Positions 8,910-17,503 of a DNA stretch of 64,000 nucleotides are shown piece by piece. The DNA comes from Mycolicibacterium vinylchloridicum (lineage in GTDB: Bacteria; Actinomycetota; Actinomycetes; Mycobacteriales; Mycobacteriaceae). The stretch's first letter is position 1; each line of letters begins with the position of its first letter. The notes beneath the pieces were generated by a model. It saw nothing but the letters and a program-made list of their open reading frames with translations. It was not told the origin of the DNA and made no database searches. Where the stretch lies: positions 82,672-146,671 of the forward strand of contig NZ_JACBJQ010000014.1 in the NCBI RefSeq assembly GCF_013404075.1. Direction: 5' to 3'. A program made the position numbers and the translations under genes.

Positions 8910-9683
8910 TCAGTCGAGGTCGGGTGCCCACGCCACACCATTGATGTGGCTGCCGCCGTCGACGAAGAGCGTGTTGCCGGTGAGGTACCGCGAACCCTCG
9001 CCGGCCAGGAAGACCGCGACCGGGGCGATGTCCTCATAGGGGTCGCCCATCCGGCCCATCGGGTTGGCGGCATCGGCGATCGCCTCGATCTCGGGATGCT
9101 GAGCCGTGACCGCCAGGAACGCTTGACTTTTGGCTGCCGGACAGATGGCGTTGACGGTCACCCCGGTGGGTGCCCACTCCCGGGCCGCGGTGCGGGTGAG
9201 CGTGCGCAGCGCCTCCTTGGCCGAGTTGTACTCCAGTGATCCGATGTGGGCGTTGACGCCGTTGAGGCTGCACATGTTGATCACGCGGCCCCAGCCGCGC
9301 TCCTTCATGTGGCCGTACGCCGCGCGCATCGCCCAGAGCGGACCGTAGAACCCCACCGCGAAACCATGCGCCAGTTCGTCGTCGGTCTTGTTCTCCACCC
9401 GCCCGATCGCTCCGCCGCCCCAGGCGTTGTTCACCAGGACATCGATCGAGCCATATTCGGAAACTGCTGCAGCGACGGCATTTTCGACCTGGTCGCGGTT
9501 CGACACATCGGTCGCCACGAACAGTCCGCCGATCTCGTCGGCCACGGCGGCCCCGTTGGTGGGGTCGAATTCGGCCACCACCACCCGAGCGCCCTCGTCG
9601 GCGAACCTGTGCGCGATGCCGGCACCGATTCCCGCACCGGCACCGGTGACCAGGGCGACCTTGCCGTCCAGTGCGCCGCTCAT
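8910..9683 (-). CDS. Short-chain dehydrogenase/reductase
   Basis: A 257-aa classical SDR. It shows the NAD(P) motif TGAGAGIG (residues 13-20), an NNAW variant of NNAG (85-88), and the catalytic Ser139, Tyr152 and Lys156. Asp40 at the end of the second strand (AEFD) suggests a preference for NAD(H) rather than NADP(H). It is the last gene of a minus-strand operon behind the LLM oxidoreductase and SnoaL-like genes, overlapping the latter by 4 nt, and abuts the convergent acyl-CoA dehydrogenase gene with no spacing. The substrate is unknown; context suggests a catabolic or detoxification pathway. Confidence 0.88.
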   Translation of the reverse strand: MSGALDGKVALVTGAGAGIGAGIAHRFADEGARVVVAEFDPTNGAAVADEIGGLFVATDVSNRDQVENAVAAAVSEYGSIDVLVNNAWGGGAIGRVENKTDDELAHGFAVGFYGPLWAMRAAYGHMKERGWGRVINMCSLNGVNAHIGSLEYNSAKEALRTLTRTAAREWAPTGVTVNAICPAAKSQAFLAVTAQHPEIEAIADAANPMGRMGDPYEDIAPVAVFLAGEGSRYLTGNTLFVDGGSHINGVAWAPDLD

Positions 9684-10162
9684 CGGGTGCCCCCGAGTCC
9701 GGTGGCGATCAACTCGGTGGCCTGACCGCTGCCGTCGAGCTGACGGGCGGTGCGGCTGGCGATCTCCCAGCCGCTTTCGCCGCGCTGCAGGCGGATGAGA
9801 TGCACACCGGCGCGGGCGACGTTGAAGCCGTGCGACTCTCGGCGCACCAGCAGCATGGACTGGCAGATCACGACGGCCTCGTCACCGTCGACGGTGACAG
9901 CTGGCGGGCCGAAGAAATGGCAGCAGCCCCGGTCGATCAGTCCGCGGTGTTCCTCCGAGCGCACCATGGCGGCGACGTCGGCGCGGCTGGACATCTTCCA
10001 GTCGCCGGTGTCGTAGCCGCCGTCGACGGCCCACAGTGCGGCGACGGCGTCGGGGTTGCCGGCGTCGACCAGCGGACCGTAGGAGGCGATGAGCCGAGCG
10101 ATGTCCCGCTCGTCTTCCAGTGTCCGCAAGCGTCTTTCGAGGCTCTCCAAGGTGTCGCTCAT
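9680..10162 (-). CDS. SnoaL-like / NTF2-fold small protein
   Basis: A 160-aa protein beginning with a short coiled segment (SDTLESLERRLRTLEDERDI) typical of mycobacterial SnoaL_4/NTF2-like proteins, followed by ARLIASYGPLVDAGNPDAVAALWAVDG. This fold includes ketosteroid-isomerase-like enzymes, hydratases and polyketide cyclases, often encoded with steroid or aromatic catabolic genes. The start at ATG 10162 was chosen because the frame upstream is a shadow of the LLM gene. It sits 14 nt after the LLM gene and overlaps the SDR by 4 nt, so all three are probably co-transcribed. Exact activity not predictable. Confidence 0.82.
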   Translation of the reverse strand: MSDTLESLERRLRTLEDERDIARLIASYGPLVDAGNPDAVAALWAVDGGYDTGDWKMSSRADVAAMVRSEEHRGLIDRGCCHFFGPPAVTVDGDEAVVICQSMLLVRRESHGFNVARAGVHLIRLQRGESGWEIASRTARQLDGSGQATELIATGLGGTR

Positions 10163-10176
10163 GGGCGCTGTCCTCT

Positions 10177-11031
10177 CTACAGTTCGGTGGCCAGTTCGCG
10201 CAGCGCGGCGAGCTGCTCGCAGTAGTGGTCGACGGACTCGGCGGTCACCGAGCAGGTGATGGCGGTGGCGCCGGCGTCGTGTAAAGCGCTGAGACGCAGA
10301 GACGTTCGATCGGCATCGGCGAGCGGGTCGATCGAGTGACCGGTGGACAGGACCACCTCGAAGCCGGGCGGCGTGTCGATCCCGCTCAGCATTGCTTTGA
10401 TCTCGGTGGCGGTCAGCCCGAACGGAATCCAGCCGTCGGCCAGGCGCGCCGCGCGACGCAGCGAGCGCAGGGTGTGCCCGCCGACCCAGATCGGCACCTT
10501 CGGTTGTACGGCGCAGGGCTCCACGGCCCACCCGTCGTATCGGTAATGGCTGCCGTGGTAGACGGGCCGGGTGGTGGACAGTGACGCCCGCAGCGCTCGG
10601 ATGGCGTCGTCGGCGCGTTCACCGCGGCCATCGAAGTCTGCGCCGAGCAGCTCGAACTCCTCGGCCAGCGAGCCGACGCCAACGCCGAGCACCAGCCGGC
10701 CGTCGCTGAGCCGGTCGAGTGTGCCGAACCGCTTCGCGATCTCGAGCGGGTGGTGGTAGCCGAGCACGACCACCGACGTGGTCAACGAGATCCGGCTGGT
10801 GTGCGCGGCCAGGAACCCCAGCGTGGACAACGGATCCCAGTAGGTCAGGCCGCGCCGACCGCTTTCGTCGACCGGAACCGCGATGTGCTCGGCGCACGTG
10901 AGGTGATCGAAGCCCAGCTCGTCGGCGGTATGGGCAATGCGGGCCAGGTCGGCGACGCCGGCGTTGCGCTCCCACTCGCCGGACACCCCGGGTAGCTGCA
11001 TCACCATCGGCGTCGACAGTCCGATCCGCAC
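10177..11031 (-). CDS. LLM-class (probable F420-dependent) oxidoreductase
   Basis: A 284-aa luciferase-like TIM-barrel oxidoreductase. Features include the N-terminal MRIGLSTP strand, GFDHLTCAEHIAVP, and the family motif RFGTLDRLSDGRLVLGVGVGSLAEEFE (about residues 105-130), followed by a WVGGHT strand. Many mycobacterial homologs use deazaflavin F420. It starts at GTG 11031 and is first in an operon with the SnoaL-like and SDR genes, divergent from an IclR regulator that is the likely controller. Substrate unknown; cofactor is inferred from family membership. Confidence 0.88.
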   Translation of the reverse strand: MRIGLSTPMVMQLPGVSGEWERNAGVADLARIAHTADELGFDHLTCAEHIAVPVDESGRRGLTYWDPLSTLGFLAAHTSRISLTTSVVVLGYHHPLEIAKRFGTLDRLSDGRLVLGVGVGSLAEEFELLGADFDGRGERADDAIRALRASLSTTRPVYHGSHYRYDGWAVEPCAVQPKVPIWVGGHTLRSLRRAARLADGWIPFGLTATEIKAMLSGIDTPPGFEVVLSTGHSIDPLADADRTSLRLSALHDAGATAITCSVTAESVDHYCEQLAALRELATEL

Positions 11032-11136
11032 AGAGATGTTCTAACCGGCGCGCGGGGGGCCAAATGCTTGCGTCCCGGTGATCGGGACCGCTACGGTGCG
11101 GTAGAACGAATTCTCCTCAAGCGGACAGGAGTGCTG

Positions 11137-11862
11137 ATGACCGCGGCTTTGAGTGACACGGCTCCCGCATCGATGCTGGACCGGTTCACGGCGATCATTG
11201 ATGCCTTTGAGGACACGTCGGCGGGCCTCACGCTGGACCAGATCGCCGCGCGGGCACACCTGCCGCGCTCGACGACGCACCGCATCCTCGACCAGCTGGT
11301 GCGCCTGCAATGGCTGACTCACTCGGGCCGGGGTTACCGGCTGGGCGCGCGCACCTCGGCGTGGGGCGCGGGGGACAGCGCCGACGTGCGGTTGCGGTCG
11401 GTGGCGGCGCCGGTGCTGCATGAGATTCAGCTGCGGACCGGTGCGGTGGTGCACCTGGGCTTGCTGGATCGCGGCGAGATCGTTCACCTGGACAAGCTGG
11501 GCGGGCCGTCGGCACGCCAGGTGCCGACGTCGGTCGGCGTGCGCATCCCGGCGCACCGGGTGGCGCTCGGCGTCGCGGCGCTGGCGGGGCTGTCGCCGGA
11601 GGATGTGGTGGCCGAGCTGAACCATGTGCGGGGCTGGGAGCCCGACGCGGCGTGGTGGGGCGAGTTGCACAAGATGCGCCGGCGCGTGGTGGTGCGTCAC
11701 GGGGACTACACCGGTCCGATGGTGTCGGTGGCGGCGACGATCGGATCGCGTGCGGCGATCGGCATCGTCACCTCAGACCGGGTGCTGGCACAGCGCTGTC
11801 AGCCGCTGGTCTCCGCGTCGGCGGCCCGGATCGCCCGGGCGCTGGCGGGCGCGAACAACTAA
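11137..11862 (+). CDS. IclR family transcriptional regulator
   Basis: A 241-aa regulator with an N-terminal winged helix-turn-helix (LTLDQIAARAHLPRSTTHRILDQLVRL, about residues 30-55) and a C-terminal IclR effector domain (VHLGLLDRGEIVHLDKL onward). I placed the start at ATG 11137 with ACAGGAG just upstream; an in-frame GTG at 11131 is an alternative. It is divergent from the LLM/SnoaL/SDR operon across 105 bp, so it probably regulates that operon and itself. Its stop is interlocked with the convergent HNH gene (CTAA, 11859-11862). The effector is unknown. Confidence 0.9.
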   Translation: MTAALSDTAPASMLDRFTAIIDAFEDTSAGLTLDQIAARAHLPRSTTHRILDQLVRLQWLTHSGRGYRLGARTSAWGAGDSADVRLRSVAAPVLHEIQLRTGAVVHLGLLDRGEIVHLDKLGGPSARQVPTSVGVRIPAHRVALGVAALAGLSPEDVVAELNHVRGWEPDAAWWGELHKMRRRVVVRHGDYTGPMVSVAATIGSRAAIGIVTSDRVLAQRCQPLVSASAARIARALAGANN

Positions 11863-13190
11863 GCCACGCCGTCCTTGTTGCCCAGCAGTCGCTCGGGGTG
11901 GTGGAAGTCGTTGGTACCGGCGACCAGTGGCAGTTGCGGCGGTGGGATCCATTCGGTGTCGCCGTTGGCGAGTTTTCGGGTTTTCCAGCCTTGTTCGAGT
12001 AACCGGTGATCGGGTCGACACGCCAGGGTGAGCTTGTTGATGTTGGTCAGGCCGCCGTCTGCCCATTCGTCGACGTGGTGGACCTCGGTCAGGTATCCCG
12101 GTTTGTCGCACCCTGGGCGTGTGCAGCCACGTTCCTTACTGTGCAGCATGATTCGCTGGTCTGGCGACGCGATGCGTTTGGTGCGGCCCAGCCACAATGG
12201 CTGCCCGTCGACTCCGTCGAAGAGGGCGAGGTAGTGGTAGGCGTGGGTGGCCATCCGGATGACGTCCGGGATGGGCAGCAGCGTACCGCTGGCGGTCACG
12301 GCGTGGCCGGTCTTGTTCTGGATGTCCTGGAGAGTCGCGGACACGATGACGGTGACCGGTAAGCCGTTGTGCTGGCCGAGTTTCGGATCGCCGAGTTGTC
12401 CGCGGACCAGGGCTTTGAGTGCGTCGTGCTGACGCTGGCCGTGGCTGCGGAGGTCGCGGTCGGCGATCTCGTCTGTGGGTGTCGTGGTGGGGCTTTGGTC
12501 GGCGGGGTTGCACATGCCCGGGGCAGCGAATTTGGCGAACCAGGCGTCTAGCTCCGACCGTAGTTCGGGGTCGGCGATCAGTCGGCCCACACTCATGCCG
12601 TCGACCTGTTGGCCGCCGCACCAGACGAACCCGCGCTTGCGAGCCCGGTCTTCGTCGGAGAACCTCCCGTCGGGGTTGAGGTACAGGCACAGCTGGTGTG
12701 CGATCTTCTCCAGCTGGTCGGGCCGCAGTTTGACCGCATGCTCAGCCAGAGTGCGCTCGGCCTTCTCCAGCTCGGCCGGCGCGACGTGGTCAGGTAAGTC
12801 GCGGAAGAACTTCTGGATCACCCGCAGGTGTTCGGCATCGAGTTGTCCTGTGTTCCAGGCCTTCGACGTTTCCGGCAGCTGCGGCGGCAGCGGCTCTCCG
12901 GTCAACGCTCGGCGGGGTGCGAGTTGTTCGGCGTCACCGATCCGTCGCTTGGCCTCGCGTGGGCTGATCCGCAGGACATCACCCAGCGTGATCGGCACTG
13001 GTGGGCAGCCCTCGACCTGCTCCAGCCGAGCGATCAGCGCATAAGAGGCCGCGATCTGATGGCGCCGCGCGGTTTCCCACTCATCGAGCACCACAAATCG
13101 GTCAGCTGGGGATAGCTCATCGAGATCGATGGCGGCCAAGGATTCCAGGTATCGACCGAGCGCCTCCCGCATCACCTCGATCGAACTCAT
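11859..13190 (-). CDS. 13E12-repeat family protein with DUF222 and HNH endonuclease domain
   Basis: A roughly 443-aa member of the mycobacterial 13E12 (REP13E12) family. The N-terminal DUF222-like helical region (about residues 1-320) is followed by an HNH nuclease motif: GCTRPGCDKPG, then EVHHVDEWADGG and ACRPDHRLL, with cysteines that would bind a structural zinc. I chose ATG at 13190 (MSSIEVMREAL); a start at 13220 adds ten residues. Members are multicopy in mycobacterial genomes and in M. tuberculosis serve as integration sites for a phiRv1-type prophage. The biological role is unknown. It is next to a broken kinase gene, which may mark a recombination-prone spot. Confidence 0.85.
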   Translation of the reverse strand: MSSIEVMREALGRYLESLAAIDLDELSPADRFVVLDEWETARRHQIAASYALIARLEQVEGCPPVPITLGDVLRISPREAKRRIGDAEQLAPRRALTGEPLPPQLPETSKAWNTGQLDAEHLRVIQKFFRDLPDHVAPAELEKAERTLAEHAVKLRPDQLEKIAHQLCLYLNPDGRFSDEDRARKRGFVWCGGQQVDGMSVGRLIADPELRSELDAWFAKFAAPGMCNPADQSPTTTPTDEIADRDLRSHGQRQHDALKALVRGQLGDPKLGQHNGLPVTVIVSATLQDIQNKTGHAVTASGTLLPIPDVIRMATHAYHYLALFDGVDGQPLWLGRTKRIASPDQRIMLHSKERGCTRPGCDKPGYLTEVHHVDEWADGGLTNINKLTLACRPDHRLLEQGWKTRKLANGDTEWIPPPQLPLVAGTNDFHHPERLLGNKDGVA

Positions 13191-13248
13191 GCTTCGAACA
13201 CTAGTGCGACCGACCGACAAAAACCGCTCTCACAACCATTCGTTGGAT

Positions 13249-13280
13249 GGCGAGGATTTTGTGGACGAAAAGTCTTCGCC
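13249..13280. repeat. Imperfect inverted repeat (hairpin) between the 13E12 gene and the kinase pseudogene
   Basis: GGCGAGGA (13249-13256) can pair with TCTTCGCC (13273-13280), allowing one G-U pair; inside it TTTT (13257-13260) pairs with AAAA (13268-13271) with one bulged G, around the loop GTGGACG. The hairpin lies in the intergenic gap upstream of both flanking genes. It could be a terminator-like or element-border structure; no function is demonstrated. Confidence 0.4.
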
Positions 13281-13312
13281 ACGACGGCAGGGAAGCGTTC
13301 AGATTTTCACGA

Positions 13313-13883
13313 ATGGTCAGTGAAGCGATGTTCATTGGCGGCCGATCTGGCGCTGCCAAGACCACTGTTGGGTACGAGGTGCATGCCAGGTTGAGTGCCG
13401 CGGCGGTGATGCATTGCCTTATCGATGGCGATTTTCCCGATATGGCCTGGCTATCGCCGAATGATCTATGTCAACACTGTGAGCGTGCTCCCCGACGTGA
13501 TTGACCGGATGGCCGCTGCGATGGGTGATACCCCGAGGGTTGTGCCGGTCATGCTCACGTGCACCGACGCCACGGCGCGAGAACGTCTCACGCGGTGGGA
13601 GATCGGTTCGACTCTTGATCAACACCTCGCATCAAGTGTCGCGATGGGTGTCCGACTCGAAGCCGGTGTCGCGAGCGGGACACAACGCATCGCCACCGAC
13701 GGTCGTGCTGTTCCCGACATCGCAGACGAGGTCATCGGGCTCACCGGCTGGCTGACCCCAGGGGCTTCGGTGTCTAGCTCAACCCCATCAGCTTCTGCAT
13801 CATCCGGTGCGCCCCGGCGACCACTTTCGTCCGATCCGGATCATTGCGTCGCGCAACATCTTCGGCGTTCCCGCCGGCGATGA
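13313..13883 (+). pseudogene. Broken P-loop kinase/ATPase gene (frameshift with internal deletion)
   Basis: The 5' part (from ATG 13313 or 13328) encodes FIGGRSGAAKTTVGYEV, a Walker A motif, then HCLIDGDFPDM. That frame ends at 13504 after an unrelated tail. The +2 neighbouring frame takes over near 13447 with GYRRMIYVNTVSVLPDVIDRM, CTDATARERL and DGRAVPDIADEVIGLTGW (ending about 13751). Together these read as one nucleoside/adenylyl-kinase-like P-loop protein, but the segment normally between IDGD and GYRRM (about 30 residues, which I recall from mycobacterial homologs) is missing and the frame is shifted. So it looks like a deletion-inactivated gene. The second frame runs on to 13883 into the convergent SDR gene. 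Confidence 0.7.
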
Positions 13884-14562
13884 ATACCGGCCCGTTGGGC
13901 AGCTGATCCAGTCCCTCGCGCGCGACGTCCGCCGGGTCGGCCACCCGCATCCCGGGAACGTCGAAGTTCAGGCCCACCCGCTCCATCGACGGCGTGCGCG
14001 TCACCCCGAGCACCAGCTCCAGCACATCGACGCCGTGGTCGCGCAACTCCAGCCACAGTCCCTCGGCGAAGATGCGGCCATAGGCTTTCACCCCGCCGTA
14101 GACCGTGTGACGCACCGATCCCAGATACCCCGACATCGACCCGACCAGCAGGATGCCGCCGCGCTTTCGTTCGCGCATCAGCCGGCCGTAATGCTGGGTG
14201 AGCGCCATCATCGTCGTGATGTTGAGGTCGATCACCCGCTGGAAGTCGGTAAGCTCGGCGTCCAGGAACTCCGCGCTGCACGTGTTCGCGCCGGCGTTGT
14301 AGATGAACAATCCGACCTCGAGCCCGTCGGTCGTCGCGGTCACTTCAGCGACCGCGGCAGGTGAGACGAGATCGGTTGCCACAGTGCGTACTTCGACTCC
14401 GAGCTGCCGGCACGCCGAGGCCGTGACCTCGAGCGGTTCCGGCTTTCGGGCCACCAGAACGAGATTGACGCCCGACTGGGCCAACAACCGCGCGAATTCA
14501 GCACCCACGCCTTCGGATCCACCGGCGATCAGCGCCCACGGACCGTACTTCGCATACGACAC
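13774..14562 (-). CDS. Short-chain dehydrogenase/reductase
   Basis: A 263-aa SDR with the cofactor motif GGSEGVG (residues 14-20, a variant of TGxxxGIG), YNAGA (89-93) and catalytic Ser142, Tyr155 and Lys159. The Arg39-Lys40 after the second strand (LVARK) suggests NADP(H). The C terminus (DRTKVVAGAHRMMQKLMGL) resembles the DltE/YqjQ-like branch of SDRs. I chose GTG at 14562 because homology begins at SYAKYGPWALIAGG; the longer open frame upstream overlaps the divergent TetR gene. It is divergent from that TetR gene across 97 bp and may be its target. Substrate unknown. Confidence 0.85.
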   Translation of the reverse strand: MSYAKYGPWALIAGGSEGVGAEFARLLAQSGVNLVLVARKPEPLEVTASACRQLGVEVRTVATDLVSPAAVAEVTATTDGLEVGLFIYNAGANTCSAEFLDAELTDFQRVIDLNITTMMALTQHYGRLMRERKRGGILLVGSMSGYLGSVRHTVYGGVKAYGRIFAEGLWLELRDHGVDVLELVLGVTRTPSMERVGLNFDVPGMRVADPADVAREGLDQLPNGPVFIAGGNAEDVARRNDPDRTKVVAGAHRMMQKLMGLS

Positions 14563-14659
14563 CCGTAGATCGTCACCCGTGCCGGACCAGGCGGCGGCGG
14601 GGGTCTCGCTGATCGGTACTGCTGCGCGGCGAGTAGGCCCATACCCGATACTGAGAGGC

Positions 14660-15241
14660 GTGCCGCGGATTTCAGAGCCCAGGGCGCCGGCCCGCCCGGC
14701 GACCGATGACCAGGAGAATCGCCGTGGCGCCATCCTGTCCGCCGCCGCGCGCCTCGGCTCGGCCAAGGAGATCGACCGGATCCAGGCGCAGGAGATCGCC
14801 GCCGACGCCGGGGTCGCGCTGCGCACTCTCTACCGCTATTACCCCTCCAAACACCATGTGTTCGCCGCGGTGCTCGACGAGCAGGTGTCCCGGTTCCGGC
14901 CGCCGCCGCCGAGCGGTGACGCGGCCGACGACATTGCCAACCTGATGGTCGCCGCCTGTCGAAACTTGTTGCGTCACAAGCATCTTGCCCACGCGATGAT
15001 CACGTCCACCCAAATCGTCCGCGCGCAGGCCGATGCGCCCGACGACCCCACTCTGCGCGAGCTGATCCTGAAGATCGCCGGTGTCGACAACCCGACCGAC
15101 GAACAACTGCGCCGATCCCGGCTGGTGCAGCAGGCCGCCTTCGGCATCCTGACGTGGACGGTCGGCGGCGCGCTGCGCCCCGAGGACGCACTGGCCGACG
15201 TCGACGTCGCCTGCCGATTACTCGTCGGCGACGTGTTCTGA
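14660..15241 (+). CDS. TetR family transcriptional regulator
   Basis: A 193-aa TetR-type repressor. The DNA-binding region is residues about 20-65: RGAILSAAARLGS, then IQAQEIAADAGVALRTLYRYYPSKHHVFAAVL, which is the usual helix-turn-helix signature. Start is GTG 14660. It is divergent from the SDR gene at 13774-14562; similar octamers CGGTACTG (14614-14621) and CGATACTG (14646-14653) in the gap may be operator half-sites, but this is weak. Its 3' end overlaps the convergent EamA transporter gene by 24 nt. Ligand unknown. Confidence 0.87.
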   Translation: MPRISEPRAPARPATDDQENRRGAILSAAARLGSAKEIDRIQAQEIAADAGVALRTLYRYYPSKHHVFAAVLDEQVSRFRPPPPSGDAADDIANLMVAACRNLLRHKHLAHAMITSTQIVRAQADAPDDPTLRELILKIAGVDNPTDEQLRRSRLVQQAAFGILTWTVGGALRPEDALADVDVACRLLVGDVF

Positions 15242-16102
15242 TTCGACCCCGCCTGGACCGACCCGGCTCGCCAGCACCGATCCGGTCAGGATCAGCACCA
15301 GCCCGGCGATGTGGAACCAGGTCAGCGGCTCGCTCAACAGCGCCACGCCGGCGATCAGTGCAACCGCCGGATTGACGTAGGTGAACAGCAGTGCGCGCGT
15401 GGCCCCGACCTCACGGATCAAGGCGAAGAACACCACGAACGCCAGCGCCGTACAAATCCCCGCCAGCGCCGCGATGGCGGCGTACGCGTGCGGGGTCAGC
15501 GCCTGGCGCGGCCAGGTGATGGCAGCGGGAGCGAGATACACCAGCGCCGCCAGCCCCAGGCAGGCCGACGTCAACGCCGGGCCGGGCACATCGGCCAGAT
15601 AGCGCGCGGCGATCAGCGGTGCGATGGCATAACACGTCGCCGTCAGCAGCACCTCGATCACCGGCCAGGCCCCACCGGCGGACAGACCCGGCCCGGCCAG
15701 CACCGCGACCCCGGCCAGCCCGACGCCGAGACCGGACATCCGCAGCGGGCCGAGCCGCTCACCGCCGGTCAACCGGTCGAGCACCGCGGCGATGATCGGT
15801 GCGGCGGCGATCAGCAGCCCGGTCAGCGAGCTCGTCAGATGCCGCTCGGCGTCGGAGAGCAGCAGCCAGGCGGCGATCATCTCGAAGAACGCGAAACCCG
15901 CCACCGCTTTCCAGTGCCGGCGCAGCAGCATGCGGGCCTCGCGCGACAACGCCAGCGGCAGCAGCAGCAGCGCGCCGACCGCCGAGCGGGTGAACACCAG
16001 CACCGGCACCGACACCTCGTCGACCGCCACCTTGATCAACAGATACGGGATGCCCCAGATGACACTCATCGCGGCGAACAGGATCCAGCCGCGCGCAGTC
16101 AC
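15218..16102 (-). CDS. EamA/DMT-family transporter (drug/metabolite exporter)
   Basis: A 294-aa integral membrane protein with about ten hydrophobic segments in two EamA repeats. The first begins [21 protein letters not shown]; the second ends with [33 protein letters not shown], the typical end of the second EamA domain. Family members export metabolites or amino acids by proton exchange. The start is GTG 16102, with GTG 16111 an alternative. It is divergent from rarA with only 35 bp between starts, and overlaps the convergent TetR gene by 24 nt. Substrate not predictable. Confidence 0.85.
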   Translation of the reverse strand: MTARGWILFAAMSVIWGIPYLLIKVAVDEVSVPVLVFTRSAVGALLLLPLALSREARMLLRRHWKAVAGFAFFEMIAAWLLLSDAERHLTSSLTGLLIAAAPIIAAVLDRLTGGERLGPLRMSGLGVGLAGVAVLAGPGLSAGGAWPVIEVLLTATCYAIAPLIAARYLADVPGPALTSACLGLAALVYLAPAAITWPRQALTPHAYAAIAALAGICTALAFVVFFALIREVGATRALLFTYVNPAVALIAGVALLSEPLTWFHIAGLVLILTGSVLASRVGPGGVESEHVADE

Positions 16103-16106
16103 GACG

Positions 16107-16125
16107 ACCACATTACGAACGTGGT
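16107..16125. promoter_or_regulatory. Small dyad in the rarA/EamA divergent promoter
   Basis: ACCAC (16107-16111) and GTGGT (16121-16125) flank a 9-bp spacer in which TT and AA also match, giving 7 of 9 symmetric pairs. It fills much of the 35-bp gap between two divergent starts and could be a shared operator. It may also arise by chance. Confidence 0.25.
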
Positions 16126-16137
16126 AAGTCTGAGGGC

Positions 16138-17478
16138 GTGTCCGACAGCCTGTTCGACGTGCCCGGTGGCGACGACGGCCGGGCCGGTTCGGCTGCGCCG
16201 GCGTCGGCCCCGCTAGCGGTCCGGATGCGCCCGGCCAGCCTGGACGAAGTCGTCGGCCAGGAGAACCTGCTGCGGCAGGGCTCGCCGCTGCGCAGGCTCG
16301 TCGAGGGCTCGGGTGCGGCATCGGTCATCCTCTACGGGCCGCCCGGTACCGGCAAGACGACGCTCGCATCGCTGGTGTCCCAGGCCACCGGCCGCCGGTT
16401 CGAGGCGCTCTCGGCGCTGAGTGCCGGCGTCAAGGAAGTGCGCGCGGTCATCGACAACGCCCGGCGTGCGGCGGCCTACGGCGAGCAGACCGTGTTGTTC
16501 ATCGACGAGGTGCACCGGTTCTCCAAGACCCAGCAGGACGCGCTGTTGGCCGCGGTGGAGAACCGCATCGTGCTGCTGGTGGCCGCCACCACCGAGAACC
16601 CGTCGTTCTCGGTGGTCGCGCCGCTGCTGTCCCGTTCGCTGATCCTGCAGCTGCAGCCGCTGACCGCCGACAACATCCGCACCGTCGTGCTACGTGCGAT
16701 CGAGGACCCGCGCGGGCTTGGCGGTGCCGTGACCGTCGACGACGACGCCGTCGACCTGGTGGTACAGCTGTCCGCAGGTGACGCCCGCCGCGCGCTGACC
16801 GCGTTGGAGGTCGCGTCTGAAACAGCGGCGGCAGCCGGGCAATCCATCACCGTCGACACCGTCGAGCAGTCGCTGGACAAGGCGGCCGTGCGCTACGACC
16901 GCGACGGCGATCAGCACTACGACGTCATCAGCGCGTTCATCAAGTCGATCCGCGGGTCGGACGTCGACGCCGCACTGCACTATCTGGCCCGGATGCTGAC
17001 CGCGGGGGAGGATCCCCGCTTCGTGGCCCGCCGGCTGATGATCCTGGCCAGCGAGGACATCGGGATGGCCGACCCGACTGCGCTGCTGACCGCGGTCGCC
17101 GCCGCCCAGACTGTGCAGCTGATCGGCATGCCCGAGGCGCAGCTGACGCTTGCGCACGCGACCGTCCACCTGGCCACCGCGCCGAAATCCAATGCCGTGA
17201 CGACCGCGCTCGGTGCCGCGATGAACGACATCCGGGCGGGCAAGGCCGGTTTGGTCCCGGCCCATCTGCGCGACGGGCACTACGCGGGTGCGGCCAAACT
17301 GGGCAACGCCGTCGGCTACCGGTATCCGCACGACGACCCCGACGGTGTTGTGCCGCAACAGTATCCACCCGATGAGGTCACAGGCGTCGACTACTATCAG
17401 CCGACGAACCATGGCGCCGAGCGGGAGATCGCAAGCCGGCTGGACAAGCTGCGGGCGATCATCCGGCGCAAGCGCTGA
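16138..17478 (+). CDS. rarA: Replication-associated recombination protein A (RarA/MgsA, Rv2559c ortholog)
   Basis: A 446-aa AAA+ ATPase of the RarA/MgsA/WRNIP1 family that acts at stalled replication forks and is related to clamp loaders. Walker A is GPPGTGKT at residues 67-74, Walker B includes IDE (122-124), and sensor motifs TTENPSF and LLSRSLIL follow. The C-terminal tetramerization region contains [10 protein letters not shown] and [10 protein letters not shown], typical for the family. Start is GTG 16138. Length is standard. It begins the block syntenic with M. tuberculosis Rv2559c-Rv2533c. Confidence 0.95.
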   Translation: MSDSLFDVPGGDDGRAGSAAPASAPLAVRMRPASLDEVVGQENLLRQGSPLRRLVEGSGAASVILYGPPGTGKTTLASLVSQATGRRFEALSALSAGVKEVRAVIDNARRAAAYGEQTVLFIDEVHRFSKTQQDALLAAVENRIVLLVAATTENPSFSVVAPLLSRSLILQLQPLTADNIRTVVLRAIEDPRGLGGAVTVDDDAVDLVVQLSAGDARRALTALEVASETAAAAGQSITVDTVEQSLDKAAVRYDRDGDQHYDVISAFIKSIRGSDVDAALHYLARMLTAGEDPRFVARRLMILASEDIGMADPTALLTAVAAAQTVQLIGMPEAQLTLAHATVHLATAPKSNAVTTALGAAMNDIRAGKAGLVPAHLRDGHYAGAAKLGNAVGYRYPHDDPDGVVPQQYPPDEVTGVDYYQPTNHGAEREIASRLDKLRAIIRRKR

Positions 17479-17503
17479 CATCACCTCGAGGGGAAACTGA
17501 CCC

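Noticed and set aside
14614..14653. CGGTACTG and CGATACTG as a TetR operator in the SDR/TetR gap
   Set aside because: These are direct, imperfect octamers without dyad symmetry, so they are too weak to annotate as an operator.
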